From: Bacteroidota bacterium | Lineage (GTDB): Bacteria; Bacteroidota; Bacteroidia; Chitinophagales; Chitinophagaceae | NCBI GenBank assembly: GCA_018268055.1 | Contig: JAFDXF010000076.1 | Span: 149,569-213,568 of the forward strand | Direction of reading: 5' to 3' | Length of the DNA stretch: 64,000 nucleotides | The notes under the pieces: generated by a model | What the model saw: the letters and a program-made list of their open reading frames with translations, nothing else | Told to the model about the DNA's origin: nothing | Database searches by the model: none | Position numbers and translations under genes: made by a program | Part shown: one piece after another, positions 33,894-43,381 of the stretch | Numbering within the stretch: the stretch's first letter is position 1 | How the letters are laid out: each line of letters opens with the position of its first letter

Positions 33894-34886
33894 TTAATAG
33901 GGTAATGTGATAGATAATGAGTCAACTAATTCGCCAGTATATTCATTTTCAAGATAAGTAACTACACCCTCCGGGAACTTGGTTATGTTTTGTGTAGTAA
34001 AACCCCATGGCTCCCAATAAACAGCTAATAATTGCGCATAAGTCTTTTCATCCCAATGAGCAAATAAAGGCATAGTGTAATTATTGTTTATGGGCAGTGA
34101 TTCAATTGTTACCCCTGTTTCATCTTCTGTAATATTATATTGCACCTTATATCGCAACAAGTAATTTAAGTAATGAAATCGAGCGCATAATTCTTCAAAC
34201 TGAATTGGATGAAGATCATTGTCATTGATTTGATTAAGAAGTGGCTCTAGTTCTTTTTTTACTAATCCATTGTCTTGAATACAAGCAATAATACCAAAGC
34301 CGTTTACGCCAAGTGAAAAAGCAAGATTAATTGGATTATCCCGATAGTGAAAAATATCTTTTGAATATTTATCTCTTACCACAGCAATACTCCATGGCTT
34401 AAGCCCTTTAAACCGAACAGGATAAACAGCAGACTGAAGCATCAAATGAAACAAACTAAACTTTTCTTGTAATCTTGAAGATAATCGAAGTTCTTTATCT
34501 TTCTTTTTCTGACTTTTTTCTTCTAACAATAAATCGTGATATAATATTCCATAGACCAATTTTCCGATCCAAAGAAATAGTTTTTCTTCAGAAAGAGATC
34601 GCATTGTTTCAAATCCTTCAGCAAAAGCGAGCTGTACTTCTTTTTCCAAATCGGCAAATGCGCGGAGTACTTTTTCTGAACAGGGTAAGGTCATTTCTTC
34701 GTAAGTAATAGAAGAAACCTGATCAATCATTTTAAATTTCTTGCCTCGTAAATTAAAGCGATCTATTACCCAGTCAGGAAAAATATTTATTCTTGCATTC
34801 TCATCTGTGTGATCTAATCCTGTAAGAAAACACTTATCCGTTTCAATTTTGTTATTTAAAAAAGGATTGTAATAGGAAGTAAGCAC
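33894..34886 (-). CDS. conserved-looking protein of unknown function
   Basis: A 330-residue protein without signal peptide or clear membrane helices. I do not recognise the family. The N-terminus has a cysteine motif, DKCFLTGLDHTDENARINIFPDWVIDRF, followed by EMTLPCSEKV, which could be a metal site or a degenerate zinc-finger. The middle is helical and basic (EEKSQKKKDKELRLSSRLQEKF) and the C-terminal half is mixed. Charged, non-repetitive composition and steady codon use suggest a real cytoplasmic protein. It stands alone between the Fsr transporter (convergent) and the S41 protease, with a 123-base spacer on its start side. Confidence 0.7.
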   Translation of the reverse strand: MLTSYYNPFLNNKIETDKCFLTGLDHTDENARINIFPDWVIDRFNLRGKKFKMIDQVSSITYEEMTLPCSEKVLRAFADLEKEVQLAFAEGFETMRSLSEEKLFLWIGKLVYGILYHDLLLEEKSQKKKDKELRLSSRLQEKFSLFHLMLQSAVYPVRFKGLKPWSIAVVRDKYSKDIFHYRDNPINLAFSLGVNGFGIIACIQDNGLVKKELEPLLNQINDNDLHPIQFEELCARFHYLNYLLRYKVQYNITEDETGVTIESLPINNNYTMPLFAHWDEKTYAQLLAVYWEPWGFTTQNITKFPEGVVTYLENEYTGELVDSLSITLPY

Positions 34887-35009
34887 AACTGCAAAAGTAA
34901 CTTTTATGAATTTACCGTTAATCTTAAATCAGCATCTTCATAATTGTATTTCTATTTTCGTAAATATCAGACAAATGAATCATCCTCTATTTCGAATGTG
35001 AGCAGTAGA

Positions 35010-36518
35010 TTATTGTTTCTTATCCTTATCTTTCTCAATCAATCCCATTGCTTTATCCAATTTGTAATCTGTTCCTCTTATAACATCTGCTACCGTTGGT
35101 CCGGAAAAAACATCCGGCTGAATACCTCTTCCATTTTTAGGAACATCTGTATTGATCACCATTCGGAATAATGGAAGTCTGAATCGCACTCCCGTTTCGG
35201 GCAGTGTAACTTCTGGTATGAGCCATGCCGAATTACCATAAGCACCTCCACCGGTTTCTTCCCCTATCACTGTTACATTCTTTTGATTTTTGACTGAGGT
35301 AACAAATAAGGTAGTTGCCGAAAATGAATTACCGCCCGTAAGTACATATACTTTACCGTCATAATGATTTTTTGCTCTGGGTTTGAAATAATGTCTTTCA
35401 AAATAAGAGAAATGAAATTTACCATCTGCCTTTTTCCTTGTAAACAAAGTCATAAACAAACGATTCCAGAAGTATCCGTTTATATATTTATGATAGGGTG
35501 TTTTTCGCTTGACAGAAAAAAGTGTGTCGCAAATCTTAAAGCTATGATCCGTCAAATAACGACTTAAAGAAGTTGAATTGCTAACACTTCCGCCGCCATT
35601 GTTTCTAACATCGATAATCAGATGACTGATATGATTATTGTTTAAAGTTTTGAATGAAGTCTTAAAAAATTTTTGAAGATGGTAGTTTTTAGTAAACGTA
35701 GCAAGACTCATCATGGCCACTTTGTTTACAGAATCTATTTTCAATAAACGATTATTACTCAAATCTCTTAATCTTCGTTCTTTACGCGTAGGCTGATGCA
35801 CAAGCACTTTAGGCTGTTGGGATGCAGCACGCCCTATTGTATCTGCTGCTGCATTAAAAATTGGAATAGTATTGGATTTTTGCACTCCTGCTTCATCTAT
35901 ATAATCTATTGTGTATTTTTCAAAAGGCCCGAACACTGCTGTATAAGTGCCGCCGAAAGAACCAAACGAACTCAGTCGTTGATATTTATGAGTAGTGTTA
36001 TAGCCATCAGTAGAAACATATTTGAATAATGAATCAATAATAACATTTGTAGCAACGCCATTTATCTTTTCAATCACCGTGCCACGCTTGAAAATAGAAT
36101 CTTTTCTGTTCAGGTTTGCATTCACTACTGCTGTATCCGGCCACATCTTAAAACTCAATGGAAATATTTTTCCAAGTGGGGCTTTATTCAAATACTTTGT
36201 AAACTGCTTCGAAGCACGAGTAGTAGTATGTCCACAACCAATTTGCGCCGTTACATAGTTCAACACTGTTCTGAATTCCGGCTCAGTCATTGAATCTTTT
36301 AGTCTGCTTTTTCCAACATCAAAAAAATAATTCATACTGTCTTTGCTGGTGTACCAGTAAAGGCTTGGATGTTGTGCTTCAAGAATTTCTCTATATAATG
36401 TGTAATCATTTTCTACTTGTCGCTTGCTATATTTTTTCGAAGGCGAATAAGATTGTTTTGCAACACCACAACCTGTCAAAAACACAAGCAGAAAAAAATA
36501 ATAAAAGGAGATTTTCAT
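35010..36518 (-). CDS. S41-family C-terminal-processing-type peptidase, lipoprotein
   Basis: A 502-residue protein with a lipobox ending at C17 (VFLTGCGVA), so it is probably anchored to the outer membrane or periplasmic face. A tricorn-like N-terminal domain covers about 25-150, followed by a PDZ-like section (KRGTVIEKINGVATNVIIDSLF, about 141-162). The peptidase core shows HISHLIIDVRNNGGGSVSNS, VYVLTGGNSFSATTLFVTSVKNQ and VTVIGEETGGGAYGNSAW. The nucleophile Ser is in GGNSFSA, and a Lys follows within the helix. It trims unfolded or damaged envelope proteins; the natural target is unknown. Confidence 0.88.
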   Translation of the reverse strand: MKISFYYFFLLVFLTGCGVAKQSYSPSKKYSKRQVENDYTLYREILEAQHPSLYWYTSKDSMNYFFDVGKSRLKDSMTEPEFRTVLNYVTAQIGCGHTTTRASKQFTKYLNKAPLGKIFPLSFKMWPDTAVVNANLNRKDSIFKRGTVIEKINGVATNVIIDSLFKYVSTDGYNTTHKYQRLSSFGSFGGTYTAVFGPFEKYTIDYIDEAGVQKSNTIPIFNAAADTIGRAASQQPKVLVHQPTRKERRLRDLSNNRLLKIDSVNKVAMMSLATFTKNYHLQKFFKTSFKTLNNNHISHLIIDVRNNGGGSVSNSTSLSRYLTDHSFKICDTLFSVKRKTPYHKYINGYFWNRLFMTLFTRKKADGKFHFSYFERHYFKPRAKNHYDGKVYVLTGGNSFSATTLFVTSVKNQKNVTVIGEETGGGAYGNSAWLIPEVTLPETGVRFRLPLFRMVINTDVPKNGRGIQPDVFSGPTVADVIRGTDYKLDKAMGLIEKDKDKKQ

Positions 36519-36539
36519 TTTGTACGGACTGTAATATAC

Positions 36540-37571
36540 TTAATGGTTTAGATGATTCCAACCTTGAGCAGTAATTTTATGTTTCCCTCCTCCTTTCGTA
36601 ACAATATGAGCACCTTGTTCGGGCTCTGTCATATAGCCTACTACACTTATTTGCTCATTCAGTACCAATTTATCATATTCAGATTGAGGAATCGTAAATA
36701 AAAGTTCATAATCCTCTCCACCACTTAACGCACAAGCTGTAGGATCTATTTCAAATTTGAAAGCAGCTTTCTTCATATTTTCATTAATAGGTATTTTTTC
36801 TTCGTAAAGTACGCAGCCAAGATTACTTTGTTTACATATATGAAGTATTTCAGAACTTAACCCATCACTGATGTCGATCATTGCTGTAGGCAATATTTCT
36901 TCTGCAGATAAAAATTCTATTATGTCTTTGCGTGCCTCTGGCTTCAATAATCTGCCGATTACGTAAGTTTCATTTTCTAAATCAGGCTGTACACCGGGGC
37001 TTTCCTGAAATATTTTTCGTTCTCTTTCCAAGAATAGTAATCCAACATAAGCAGCACCTAAATCACCGCTCACACATATCAAATCTCCTTTTTGTGCAGT
37101 ACTTCGTTTTACAAATTTATCAGGCGTTACTTCGCCGATAGCCGTTACGGAGATAATCAATCCTTTTTGTGATGAAGTAGTATCGCCACCAATTAAGTCG
37201 ACACCATATTTCTGGCAAGCCAGATAAACGCCTTCATAAAATTCATCCAAAGCCTCAACACTGAATCGGTTGCTGATGCCGATACTTAAAGTAATTTGAG
37301 TTGGTATGGCGTTCATAGCATATATATCACTCAGGTTTACAATCACACTTTTATAACCGAGATGCTTTAATGGTGTATAGGATAAATCGAAATGAACACC
37401 TTCAATAAGCAAATCATTGGTTACAACGGTTTGCTTTCCGAAATGATCAATAATTGCTGCATCATCACCTACGCCCAATACTGACGAAGCATTTTGCAGT
37501 TCTATATTTTTTGTCAGATGCTCGATGAGGCCAAACTCTCCGAGTGAAGATATTTCAGTTCTGTTACTCAT
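36540..37571 (-). CDS. thiL: thiamine-monophosphate kinase
   Basis: A 343-residue AIR-synthase-fold kinase that phosphorylates thiamine monophosphate to thiamine diphosphate. Seen are SLGEFGLIEHLTKN near the N-terminus, GVGDDAAIIDHFGKQTVVTNDLLIEGVHFDL (about 40-70), GYKSVIVNLSDIYAMNAIPTQITLSIGI, YGVDLIGGDTTSSQKGLIISVTAIGE and GGEDYELLFTIP. The acidic ATP/Mg residues in GVGDDAA, NLSDI and GGDT are intact. It overlaps the inositol-monophosphatase gene by 4 bases (stop and start share 37568-37571), so the two are cotranscribed. Confidence 0.95.
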   Translation of the reverse strand: MSNRTEISSLGEFGLIEHLTKNIELQNASSVLGVGDDAAIIDHFGKQTVVTNDLLIEGVHFDLSYTPLKHLGYKSVIVNLSDIYAMNAIPTQITLSIGISNRFSVEALDEFYEGVYLACQKYGVDLIGGDTTSSQKGLIISVTAIGEVTPDKFVKRSTAQKGDLICVSGDLGAAYVGLLFLERERKIFQESPGVQPDLENETYVIGRLLKPEARKDIIEFLSAEEILPTAMIDISDGLSSEILHICKQSNLGCVLYEEKIPINENMKKAAFKFEIDPTACALSGGEDYELLFTIPQSEYDKLVLNEQISVVGYMTEPEQGAHIVTKGGGKHKITAQGWNHLNH

Positions 37572-38347
37572 AATTGTTTTCTATTATTAATAATATCCAG
37601 CATTTCGTTATGTATTTTGCCATTGGTAGCTAATACACGATGTTGGTAAGGAGAAAATTTATTTCCATTAAAATCTGTCACTGTGCCGCCTGCTTCTTCT
37701 ACAATTAAGTATCCGGCTGCACTATCCCAAGCTTCTAATTTGTGTTCATAAAACCCGTCAAAGCGGCCGCAAGCTACCCAGCAAAGATCAATGGCTGCAG
37801 AGCCCAATCTTCTTACAGGAACTCCTTTTCGGATAAAGCGTTCGAATATCTCAAGTGGCCCGTTCGGTGTGTTAATATATGTATATGGGAAACCGGTAAC
37901 CAAACATGATTTTATTGTCTGTGTTTGTTGGCTTACTGCAATTGGTTTATCATTCAATGTTGCGCCTTTCCCTTTTTCAGCAAAAAACAATTCATTCAAA
38001 TGTGGGTTGTAAACTGCTGCCATAATCATTTCGCCATTTTTTTCTATACCAATAGAAACGCAGTTAAGCGGAATACCATGAGCGAAATTAATTGTGCCGT
38101 CAATAGGGTCAATTATCCATTTGTATGCAGAATTCTGCTCCAATGCTCCGATTTCTTCGCTTAATATTTGATGATCGGGAAAAGTTGATTTAATTATATT
38201 AATAATAGCTTTTTCCGATGCATGATCTGCTTCGGTAACTAAGTTATTGACTCCTTCTTTATTGCTTACTTTAAATTCTCCATTGTAAAACCTTAGTATT
38301 TCAGCAGCGCCTGCTTTGCAGGCTTGAATCAATGTTGGTTTAAGCAT
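37568..38347 (-). CDS. inositol-monophosphatase-family phosphatase (SuhB-like)
   Basis: A 259-residue Mg-dependent phosphatase. The family motifs are E64-E65 (ILSEEIGAL), the metal site D80-x2-D83 (WIIDPIDGTINFAHGIPL) and the C-terminal EAWDSAAGYLIVEEAGG with the third Asp. The enzyme hydrolyses inositol-1-phosphate or related sugar phosphates; some homologues dephosphorylate other substrates. The frame is open back to a TTG at 38353, but the ATG at 38347 gives MLKPTLIQ, a normal start, and is used. It is followed by an overlapping thiL. Confidence 0.92.
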   Translation of the reverse strand: MLKPTLIQACKAGAAEILRFYNGEFKVSNKEGVNNLVTEADHASEKAIINIIKSTFPDHQILSEEIGALEQNSAYKWIIDPIDGTINFAHGIPLNCVSIGIEKNGEMIMAAVYNPHLNELFFAEKGKGATLNDKPIAVSQQTQTIKSCLVTGFPYTYINTPNGPLEIFERFIRKGVPVRRLGSAAIDLCWVACGRFDGFYEHKLEAWDSAAGYLIVEEAGGTVTDFNGNKFSPYQHRVLATNGKIHNEMLDIINNRKQL

Positions 38348-38404
38348 CAGCAAAGATAAAGGCAGATTTCAGATAGAAGAGCTGAAAATGTCAGTATTTG
38401 CTTT

Positions 38405-38412
38405 TAGCTTTG
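38405..38412 (+). promoter_or_regulatory. -7 promoter element TAGCTTTG that decides the start of the GT2 gene
   Basis: An exact TAnnTTTG match between two candidate ATGs (38388 and 38424). It would start transcription near 38419, so only the downstream ATG can be used. Confidence 0.45.
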
Positions 38413-38423
38413 AAGCTTTCTAC

Positions 38424-40367
38424 ATGCAGCTATCAGTTATCATAGTAAATTATAATGTAAAGCACTTTCTGGAGCAATGTCTGTTTTCTGTCCAAAAAGC
38501 AATTCAGAATATGCGAGCTGAAATAATTGTGGTAGATAATAACTCTACCGATGGCAGTATGGCATATTTAAAACCAAAATTTGCAAACGTAAATTTTTTA
38601 GAAAATAAAGAAAATTGTGGATTTGCTAAAGCTTGTAATCAAGGTTTAAATATTGCTACCGGTAATTATATTCTATTTTTAAATCCGGACACCATTGTTC
38701 CCGAAGATTGTTTTGAAAAGTGTATCCAATTTTTTACACAACATGCTGATGCAGGTGCGCTTGGCATTAGAATGATTGATGGTAGCGGAAAGTTTTTAAA
38801 AGAATCAAAAAGAGCTTTTCCTTCACCGCTGACTTCATTATACAAGTTATTTGGCTTTGCAAAACTCTTTCCAAAATCCAAAACCTTTTCTCAATATCAC
38901 TTAGGACATCTGGCACAAGACAAAGCCAATGAAATAGATGTATTGGCTGGCGCATTTATGATGATCCGAAAAGAAGTGCTGGATAAAACAGGCGGGTTTG
39001 ATGAGCGATTTTTTATGTATGGCGAAGATGTAGATCTCAGTTATCGTATTCAGAAATCAGGATATAAAAATTATTATTTTCCCGATAGCTCTATTATTCA
39101 CTTTAAAGGCGAGAGTACAAGAAAAGGCAGTATGAACTATGTGCGAATGTTCTACAATGCAATGAGTGTTTTTGTAAAAAAGCATTATAGCGGAGGTAGA
39201 GCCGGTGCTTTTAATTTGTTAATTCATGCAGGCATCTGGCTTCGTGCCATATTCTCAGCGACAGGTCATTTTATTCGGCGCATAGGCTTACCATTGATAG
39301 ATGCCGTTTTGATATTATTATCCTTTTTATTGACAAAATGGATCTGGGGCGAATGGATACGACCGGAAACTTCATTTGAAGAACGGTTGATCTGGATTGC
39401 ATTTCCATCTTATACATTACTCTATTTAACCGCTGCCTACTATGCCGGCTTGTACGATCGCAGTTATAAACAATCAGGACTTGCACGATCAATGCTTTTT
39501 GCAATAATAATTTTATTGGCAGCCTACTCACTACTTCCAGAGAACCTTCGTTTTTCAAGAGGTATTTTATTATTTGGTTCCATCCTTGCATTTTTGCTCA
39601 TTACAGTATTAAGATGGATACTAATCCAAACAGGTGCATTAACCGAACTAAGCAATAATGAAGACAGCAGCAACATCTTGATCGTTGGCTCAGAAGAGGA
39701 ATATGCAAAATGTTCCGCCATTATCATACAAGCCGGATTGAAAGAAAAAATATTAGGTCGTGTAGCGGTTTCTGAATCGGATACAACTTCGATGGGGCAT
39801 TTTAAAGATTTAATGCAATTATCAACCACATTGCCGTTTAAAGAATTGATTATTTGTGAAGGCAATTTAACCTACAAAGACATCATCAACATAATACCCG
39901 CTATCGCCAAAAACATAAAAGTAAAACTTTACTCATCCGGAAGCAACAGTATTGTAGGCAGCGATTCCAAAGACAGCTCCGGTGAAGCAGTTTCGAAGGA
40001 GAACGGTTATAATATTGCTCATCCATATTATCAACGCATGAAACGACTGATTGATGTAATGGTTTCTTTTATTGGGCTTATTACGTTTCCGATTCAGTTT
40101 ATAATTGTCAAAAAACCTATTTCCTTTTTTTCCAATTGCTTATCTGTATTATCTATGAAAAAAACTTGGATAGGATATATTTCCAACGACAAATCTTTAC
40201 CCAACCTTCGCAAAGGTGTATTAGGATGCAATGGAACGATAATCAATACAATGAATTTTTTTCAAACAGAAAATTTAAAAAGAGTGGACTACTGGTATGC
40301 CAAAGAATACAAACCGATGATTGATATTGGATTGATTTTTAAAAAATATCGAAGGCTTGGTGGTTAA
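38424..40367 (+). CDS. GT2 glycosyltransferase fused to a membrane and sugar-transferase-like region
   Basis: About 647 residues. The N-terminal part is a family-2 glycosyltransferase of the rhamnosyltransferase (WbbL) type: LSVIIVNYNVKHFLEQCLFSVQ, VVDNNSTDGSM, NTGNYILFLNPDTIV-type segment and FMYGEDVDLSYRIQKSGYKNYYF. Four or five membrane helices follow (about 290-410). Next comes a Rossmann-like NILIVGSEEEYAKC region, as in WcaJ-type proteins, then YQRMKRLIDVMVSFIGLITFPI and a tail ending DYWYAKEYKP. The catalytic segments of a true phosphosugar transferase (the KFRSM and RRxSLDELPQ-type parts) are missing, so that half looks degenerate. It probably adds sugars to a surface polysaccharide. 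Confidence 0.82.
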   Translation: MQLSVIIVNYNVKHFLEQCLFSVQKAIQNMRAEIIVVDNNSTDGSMAYLKPKFANVNFLENKENCGFAKACNQGLNIATGNYILFLNPDTIVPEDCFEKCIQFFTQHADAGALGIRMIDGSGKFLKESKRAFPSPLTSLYKLFGFAKLFPKSKTFSQYHLGHLAQDKANEIDVLAGAFMMIRKEVLDKTGGFDERFFMYGEDVDLSYRIQKSGYKNYYFPDSSIIHFKGESTRKGSMNYVRMFYNAMSVFVKKHYSGGRAGAFNLLIHAGIWLRAIFSATGHFIRRIGLPLIDAVLILLSFLLTKWIWGEWIRPETSFEERLIWIAFPSYTLLYLTAAYYAGLYDRSYKQSGLARSMLFAIIILLAAYSLLPENLRFSRGILLFGSILAFLLITVLRWILIQTGALTELSNNEDSSNILIVGSEEEYAKCSAIIIQAGLKEKILGRVAVSESDTTSMGHFKDLMQLSTTLPFKELIICEGNLTYKDIINIIPAIAKNIKVKLYSSGSNSIVGSDSKDSSGEAVSKENGYNIAHPYYQRMKRLIDVMVSFIGLITFPIQFIIVKKPISFFSNCLSVLSMKKTWIGYISNDKSLPNLRKGVLGCNGTIINTMNFFQTENLKRVDYWYAKEYKPMIDIGLIFKKYRRLGG

Positions 40368-40415
40368 TCCTTTTATTAAAGTAATATCTTCGTAACTTCA
40401 TCCACCAACTATTAA

Positions 40416-41948
40416 ATGGCTAATATCATTGATATAAAGCTTCCTCGTGCATTAGCAGCTGCATTACGCATACCGCCCAATGACCCACGAAGGCAACAAA
40501 TAAAAGTTTTAAAAAAATTACTTCGTAAAGCACGATTTACAGCATTTGGACAGCATTACCGCTTTGATGAAGCATTGTTGAGCAAACATGCAGGTAAAAA
40601 ATTTCAGGATTTAGTGCCCATACATGATTATAATAAAATCTATAATGAATGGTGGGTAAAAACATTAGATGGAGTTCCTGATGTAACCTGGCCGGGTAAA
40701 ATAAAATATTATGCACTTAGCTCCGGCACATCCGAAGCGGCGAGCAAATATATACCTGTAACCAAAGAGCTTTTAAAAAGCAACACCATAAATTATATAC
40801 GCCAACTTCTGAGCCTATTGAACTATCAAGAAGCCAATAAGAGAGCAATGACCAAAGGCTTTTTAATGATTGGTGGCAGTACAGATTTGAAAAAAGGAAA
40901 TGCAGGCTGGTATGCAGGCGATCTAAGTGGAATTCTTGCCAAGAAAAGACCTTTTTGGTTTCAAAGTTTTTATAAACCCGGTGGTCGCATAGCGGCACTT
41001 GGCGACTGGAATCAAAAACTAAATGAAATAGTTGAACACGCAAAAGAATGGGACATCGGATACATAGTAGGTGTGCCCGCATGGTGTCAGATGTGTATGG
41101 AAATGATTATTGAACAATACAAAGTAAAAAACATACATGAAATATGGCCCAACTTTAGCTTCTTTGTTCACGGTGGAGTTTCTTTCGAACCTTATAAAAA
41201 AGGATTTGAAAAACTTTTGGGTAAACCAATCGTTTATATAGAAAATTATCTTTCAAGTGAAGGTTTTGTCGGGTATAAAACTCGTGAGCAAGCAAAAGGC
41301 ATGCAATTAATTCTCAACAATAATATCTTTTTTGAATTTATTCCTTTTGATGAAAAGAATTTTGATACAGAAGGAAATGTAGTTGCCAATCCTGACGCAA
41401 AAATGATTCACGAAGTAGAAGAAGGTAAAGAGTATGCCTTAGTGATGAGCACCAATGCAGGTTCTTGGCGCTATTTACTCGGTGATACAGTAAAATTTGT
41501 TGACATTGAAAAAAATGAAGTAGCTATAACAGGTCGTATCAAACACTTTTTGAGCCTTACCGGAGAACACCTGAGTGTTGAAAACATGAATAAAGCGATT
41601 CAGTTGGTTAGTGAAGAGTTTAACATCAGTATTCCCGAATTTACAGTTGTGGGCTTTCCTTATCAAAACTTCTTCGCCCATCGCTGGTATATCGCTTCCA
41701 ATGATAAAGTAGATACAGAAAAAATCAGAAAACGAATTGATGAAAACTTAAGAGCGCTGAACGATGATTATGCAACAGAAAGAGATAGTGCTTTGAAAGA
41801 AGTATTTTTAGAAATACTACCTGAGGAGCAATTCTTAAAATTCATGGAACTGAAAGGGAAACTGGGAAGTCAGCATAAATTTCCAAGAGTGATGAAAGGA
41901 AAAATGCTGGAAGACTGGAATCGTTTTTTAGCATCCGGCTCTTTATAA
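40416..41948 (+). CDS. GH3 auxin-responsive-promoter-family protein
   Basis: A 510-residue adenylate-forming (firefly-luciferase-like) enzyme of the GH3 family. GH3 proteins in plants join amino acids to acyl acids through an acyl-adenylate; bacterial homologues are unassigned. Motifs include the ATP-binding ALSSGTSEAASKYIPVT (about 104-120), GYIVGVPAWCQMCME, YIENYLSSEGFVGY near 278-291 and ITGRIKHFLSLTGEHLSVENM near 370-390. These are the equivalents of adenylation motifs 1 to 3. It may follow the GT2 gene in an operon (48-base gap). The substrate cannot be read from sequence. Confidence 0.9.
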   Translation: MANIIDIKLPRALAAALRIPPNDPRRQQIKVLKKLLRKARFTAFGQHYRFDEALLSKHAGKKFQDLVPIHDYNKIYNEWWVKTLDGVPDVTWPGKIKYYALSSGTSEAASKYIPVTKELLKSNTINYIRQLLSLLNYQEANKRAMTKGFLMIGGSTDLKKGNAGWYAGDLSGILAKKRPFWFQSFYKPGGRIAALGDWNQKLNEIVEHAKEWDIGYIVGVPAWCQMCMEMIIEQYKVKNIHEIWPNFSFFVHGGVSFEPYKKGFEKLLGKPIVYIENYLSSEGFVGYKTREQAKGMQLILNNNIFFEFIPFDEKNFDTEGNVVANPDAKMIHEVEEGKEYALVMSTNAGSWRYLLGDTVKFVDIEKNEVAITGRIKHFLSLTGEHLSVENMNKAIQLVSEEFNISIPEFTVVGFPYQNFFAHRWYIASNDKVDTEKIRKRIDENLRALNDDYATERDSALKEVFLEILPEEQFLKFMELKGKLGSQHKFPRVMKGKMLEDWNRFLASGSL

Positions 41949-42014
41949 AATCATTTTTATCCAATACTTCATTTTTTTCATTAAGGTTAATTACTTTTAG
42001 TCATCGTTTTATTT

Positions 42015-42647
42015 ATGACCGAAGCAATTTTAAAGGGTTTGACACTTGGCCTGATATTGAGTATTTCTGTGGGGCCTGTCTTATTTACAATTATCAAGCA
42101 AAGTTTAAGCAATGGGCACAAAGGCGGTCTTGCTTTTGTGTTTGGCGTATCAGCAAGCGATATTACAATGGTCTTATTGGTCAACCTGTTTACACAGTTG
42201 TTTGCCGAAATGAAAGAACATAAAAACATTATTGGTATTGCCGGTTGTATATTTTTAATGACGTTAGGTATATATTACCTTTTTTTCAAAAAAGTAAAAG
42301 TGGATGATCAAGGGAAACAAATACTCTCGTTCAAAAAAAGTGATTACGCCAAAGTATTTTTCTCCGGATATTTTATGAATACGCTGAACCCTTCCGTATT
42401 TGTATTTTGGATTTATGCTTCTACTGTTGTCATCGGCAATAGCTTAAACCACAAATTAGTTGCATTTATAACCTGCCTAGTATGGATGCTGAGTACAGAT
42501 ATTTTAAAAGTTTTTTTAGCAGGGAAAATTCGTAATCGGCTTACGCCACACAATATTCATTTACTTAACCGCATCAATGGCGCCTTACTGATTATATTTG
42601 GCATTGCCTTGATTTGGGGGCTTTTATTCTATGGCGACCACATCTGA
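42015..42647 (+). CDS. LysE-family amino-acid exporter
   Basis: A 210-residue inner-membrane protein with six hydrophobic segments. The start MTEAILKGLTLGLILSISVGPVLFTIIKQSLSNGHKGGLAFVFGVSASDITMVLLV has the LysE/RhtB signature: a conserved GPxxF stretch, the NGxKxGLAFxxG loop, and a helix with Asp. The family exports basic or neutral amino acids. It overlaps mtgA by 17 bases, which suggests coupling. A TACTTTTA -7-like element lies at 41992-41999. Confidence 0.88.
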   Translation: MTEAILKGLTLGLILSISVGPVLFTIIKQSLSNGHKGGLAFVFGVSASDITMVLLVNLFTQLFAEMKEHKNIIGIAGCIFLMTLGIYYLFFKKVKVDDQGKQILSFKKSDYAKVFFSGYFMNTLNPSVFVFWIYASTVVIGNSLNHKLVAFITCLVWMLSTDILKVFLAGKIRNRLTPHNIHLLNRINGALLIIFGIALIWGLLFYGDHI

Positions 42648-43371
42648 TAAAAAAAATAATAAATCTAAACCGATTTTAAAATCAATTTGGAAGTGGACAA
42701 AAAAAGTCTTCTTCTGGCTTTTCATCTTTCAACTTTTTTGCATCATCCTTTTCAAATGGGTGAATCCGCCGATCACTATTACTCAGTTTGTAAGTTGGGC
42801 AAGCGGGCATGGGCTTGCTAGAAATTATATTAATAGTAAAAATATTTCGCCCAATGCAAAACTTGCAGTGATCGCTTCAGAAGATCAAACTTTTCCGGAC
42901 CATAGCGGCTTTGACTGGAAAAGTATAAAGAAGGCTGTTCAATACAATGATGAGCATGATAACAAACGACGTGGCGCCAGTACCATTAGCCAGCAAGTAG
43001 CCAAGAATGTATTTTTATGGCAAGGCGGCGGTTATTTCAGAAAAGGATTGGAAATGTATTTTACTTTTATGATAGAACTGATATGGGGTAAGAAAAGAAT
43101 ACTTGAAGTTTATCTAAATGTGATAGAAATGGGTGATGGAGTTTTTGGAATTGAAATGGCAGCACAAAAATATTTTAATAAACCTGCACAATTACTTACT
43201 CAGAATGAAGCTGCAATGATCGCAGCTTGCTTACCCAACCCAAAACGATATACGGTAAAACCTTTATCCGGCTATGTATCAAAAAAAGCTCAATGGGTGC
43301 AGCAACAAATGAACAATTTATCTTCGGATCCGGATATCCAAAATCTGATTGGTACAGCTCAAAATAAATAG
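42631..43371 (+). CDS. mtgA: monofunctional biosynthetic peptidoglycan transglycosylase
   Basis: A 246-residue GT51 enzyme that polymerises lipid II into glycan strands on the outer face of the inner membrane. One N-terminal membrane helix (about 24-42) is followed by the catalytic domain: LAVIASEDQTFPDHSGFDW with the first catalytic Glu (E84), RRGASTISQQVAKNVFLW with the family's second motif, and KKRILEVYLNVIEMGDGVFGIEMAAQKYFNKPA. No transpeptidase domain is attached. It overlaps the LysE gene by 17 bases and is convergent with the GT39 gene (10-base gap). Confidence 0.93.
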   Translation: MATTSDKKNNKSKPILKSIWKWTKKVFFWLFIFQLFCIILFKWVNPPITITQFVSWASGHGLARNYINSKNISPNAKLAVIASEDQTFPDHSGFDWKSIKKAVQYNDEHDNKRRGASTISQQVAKNVFLWQGGGYFRKGLEMYFTFMIELIWGKKRILEVYLNVIEMGDGVFGIEMAAQKYFNKPAQLLTQNEAAMIAACLPNPKRYTVKPLSGYVSKKAQWVQQQMNNLSSDPDIQNLIGTAQNK

Positions 43372-43381
43372 CTTGTAAAAC

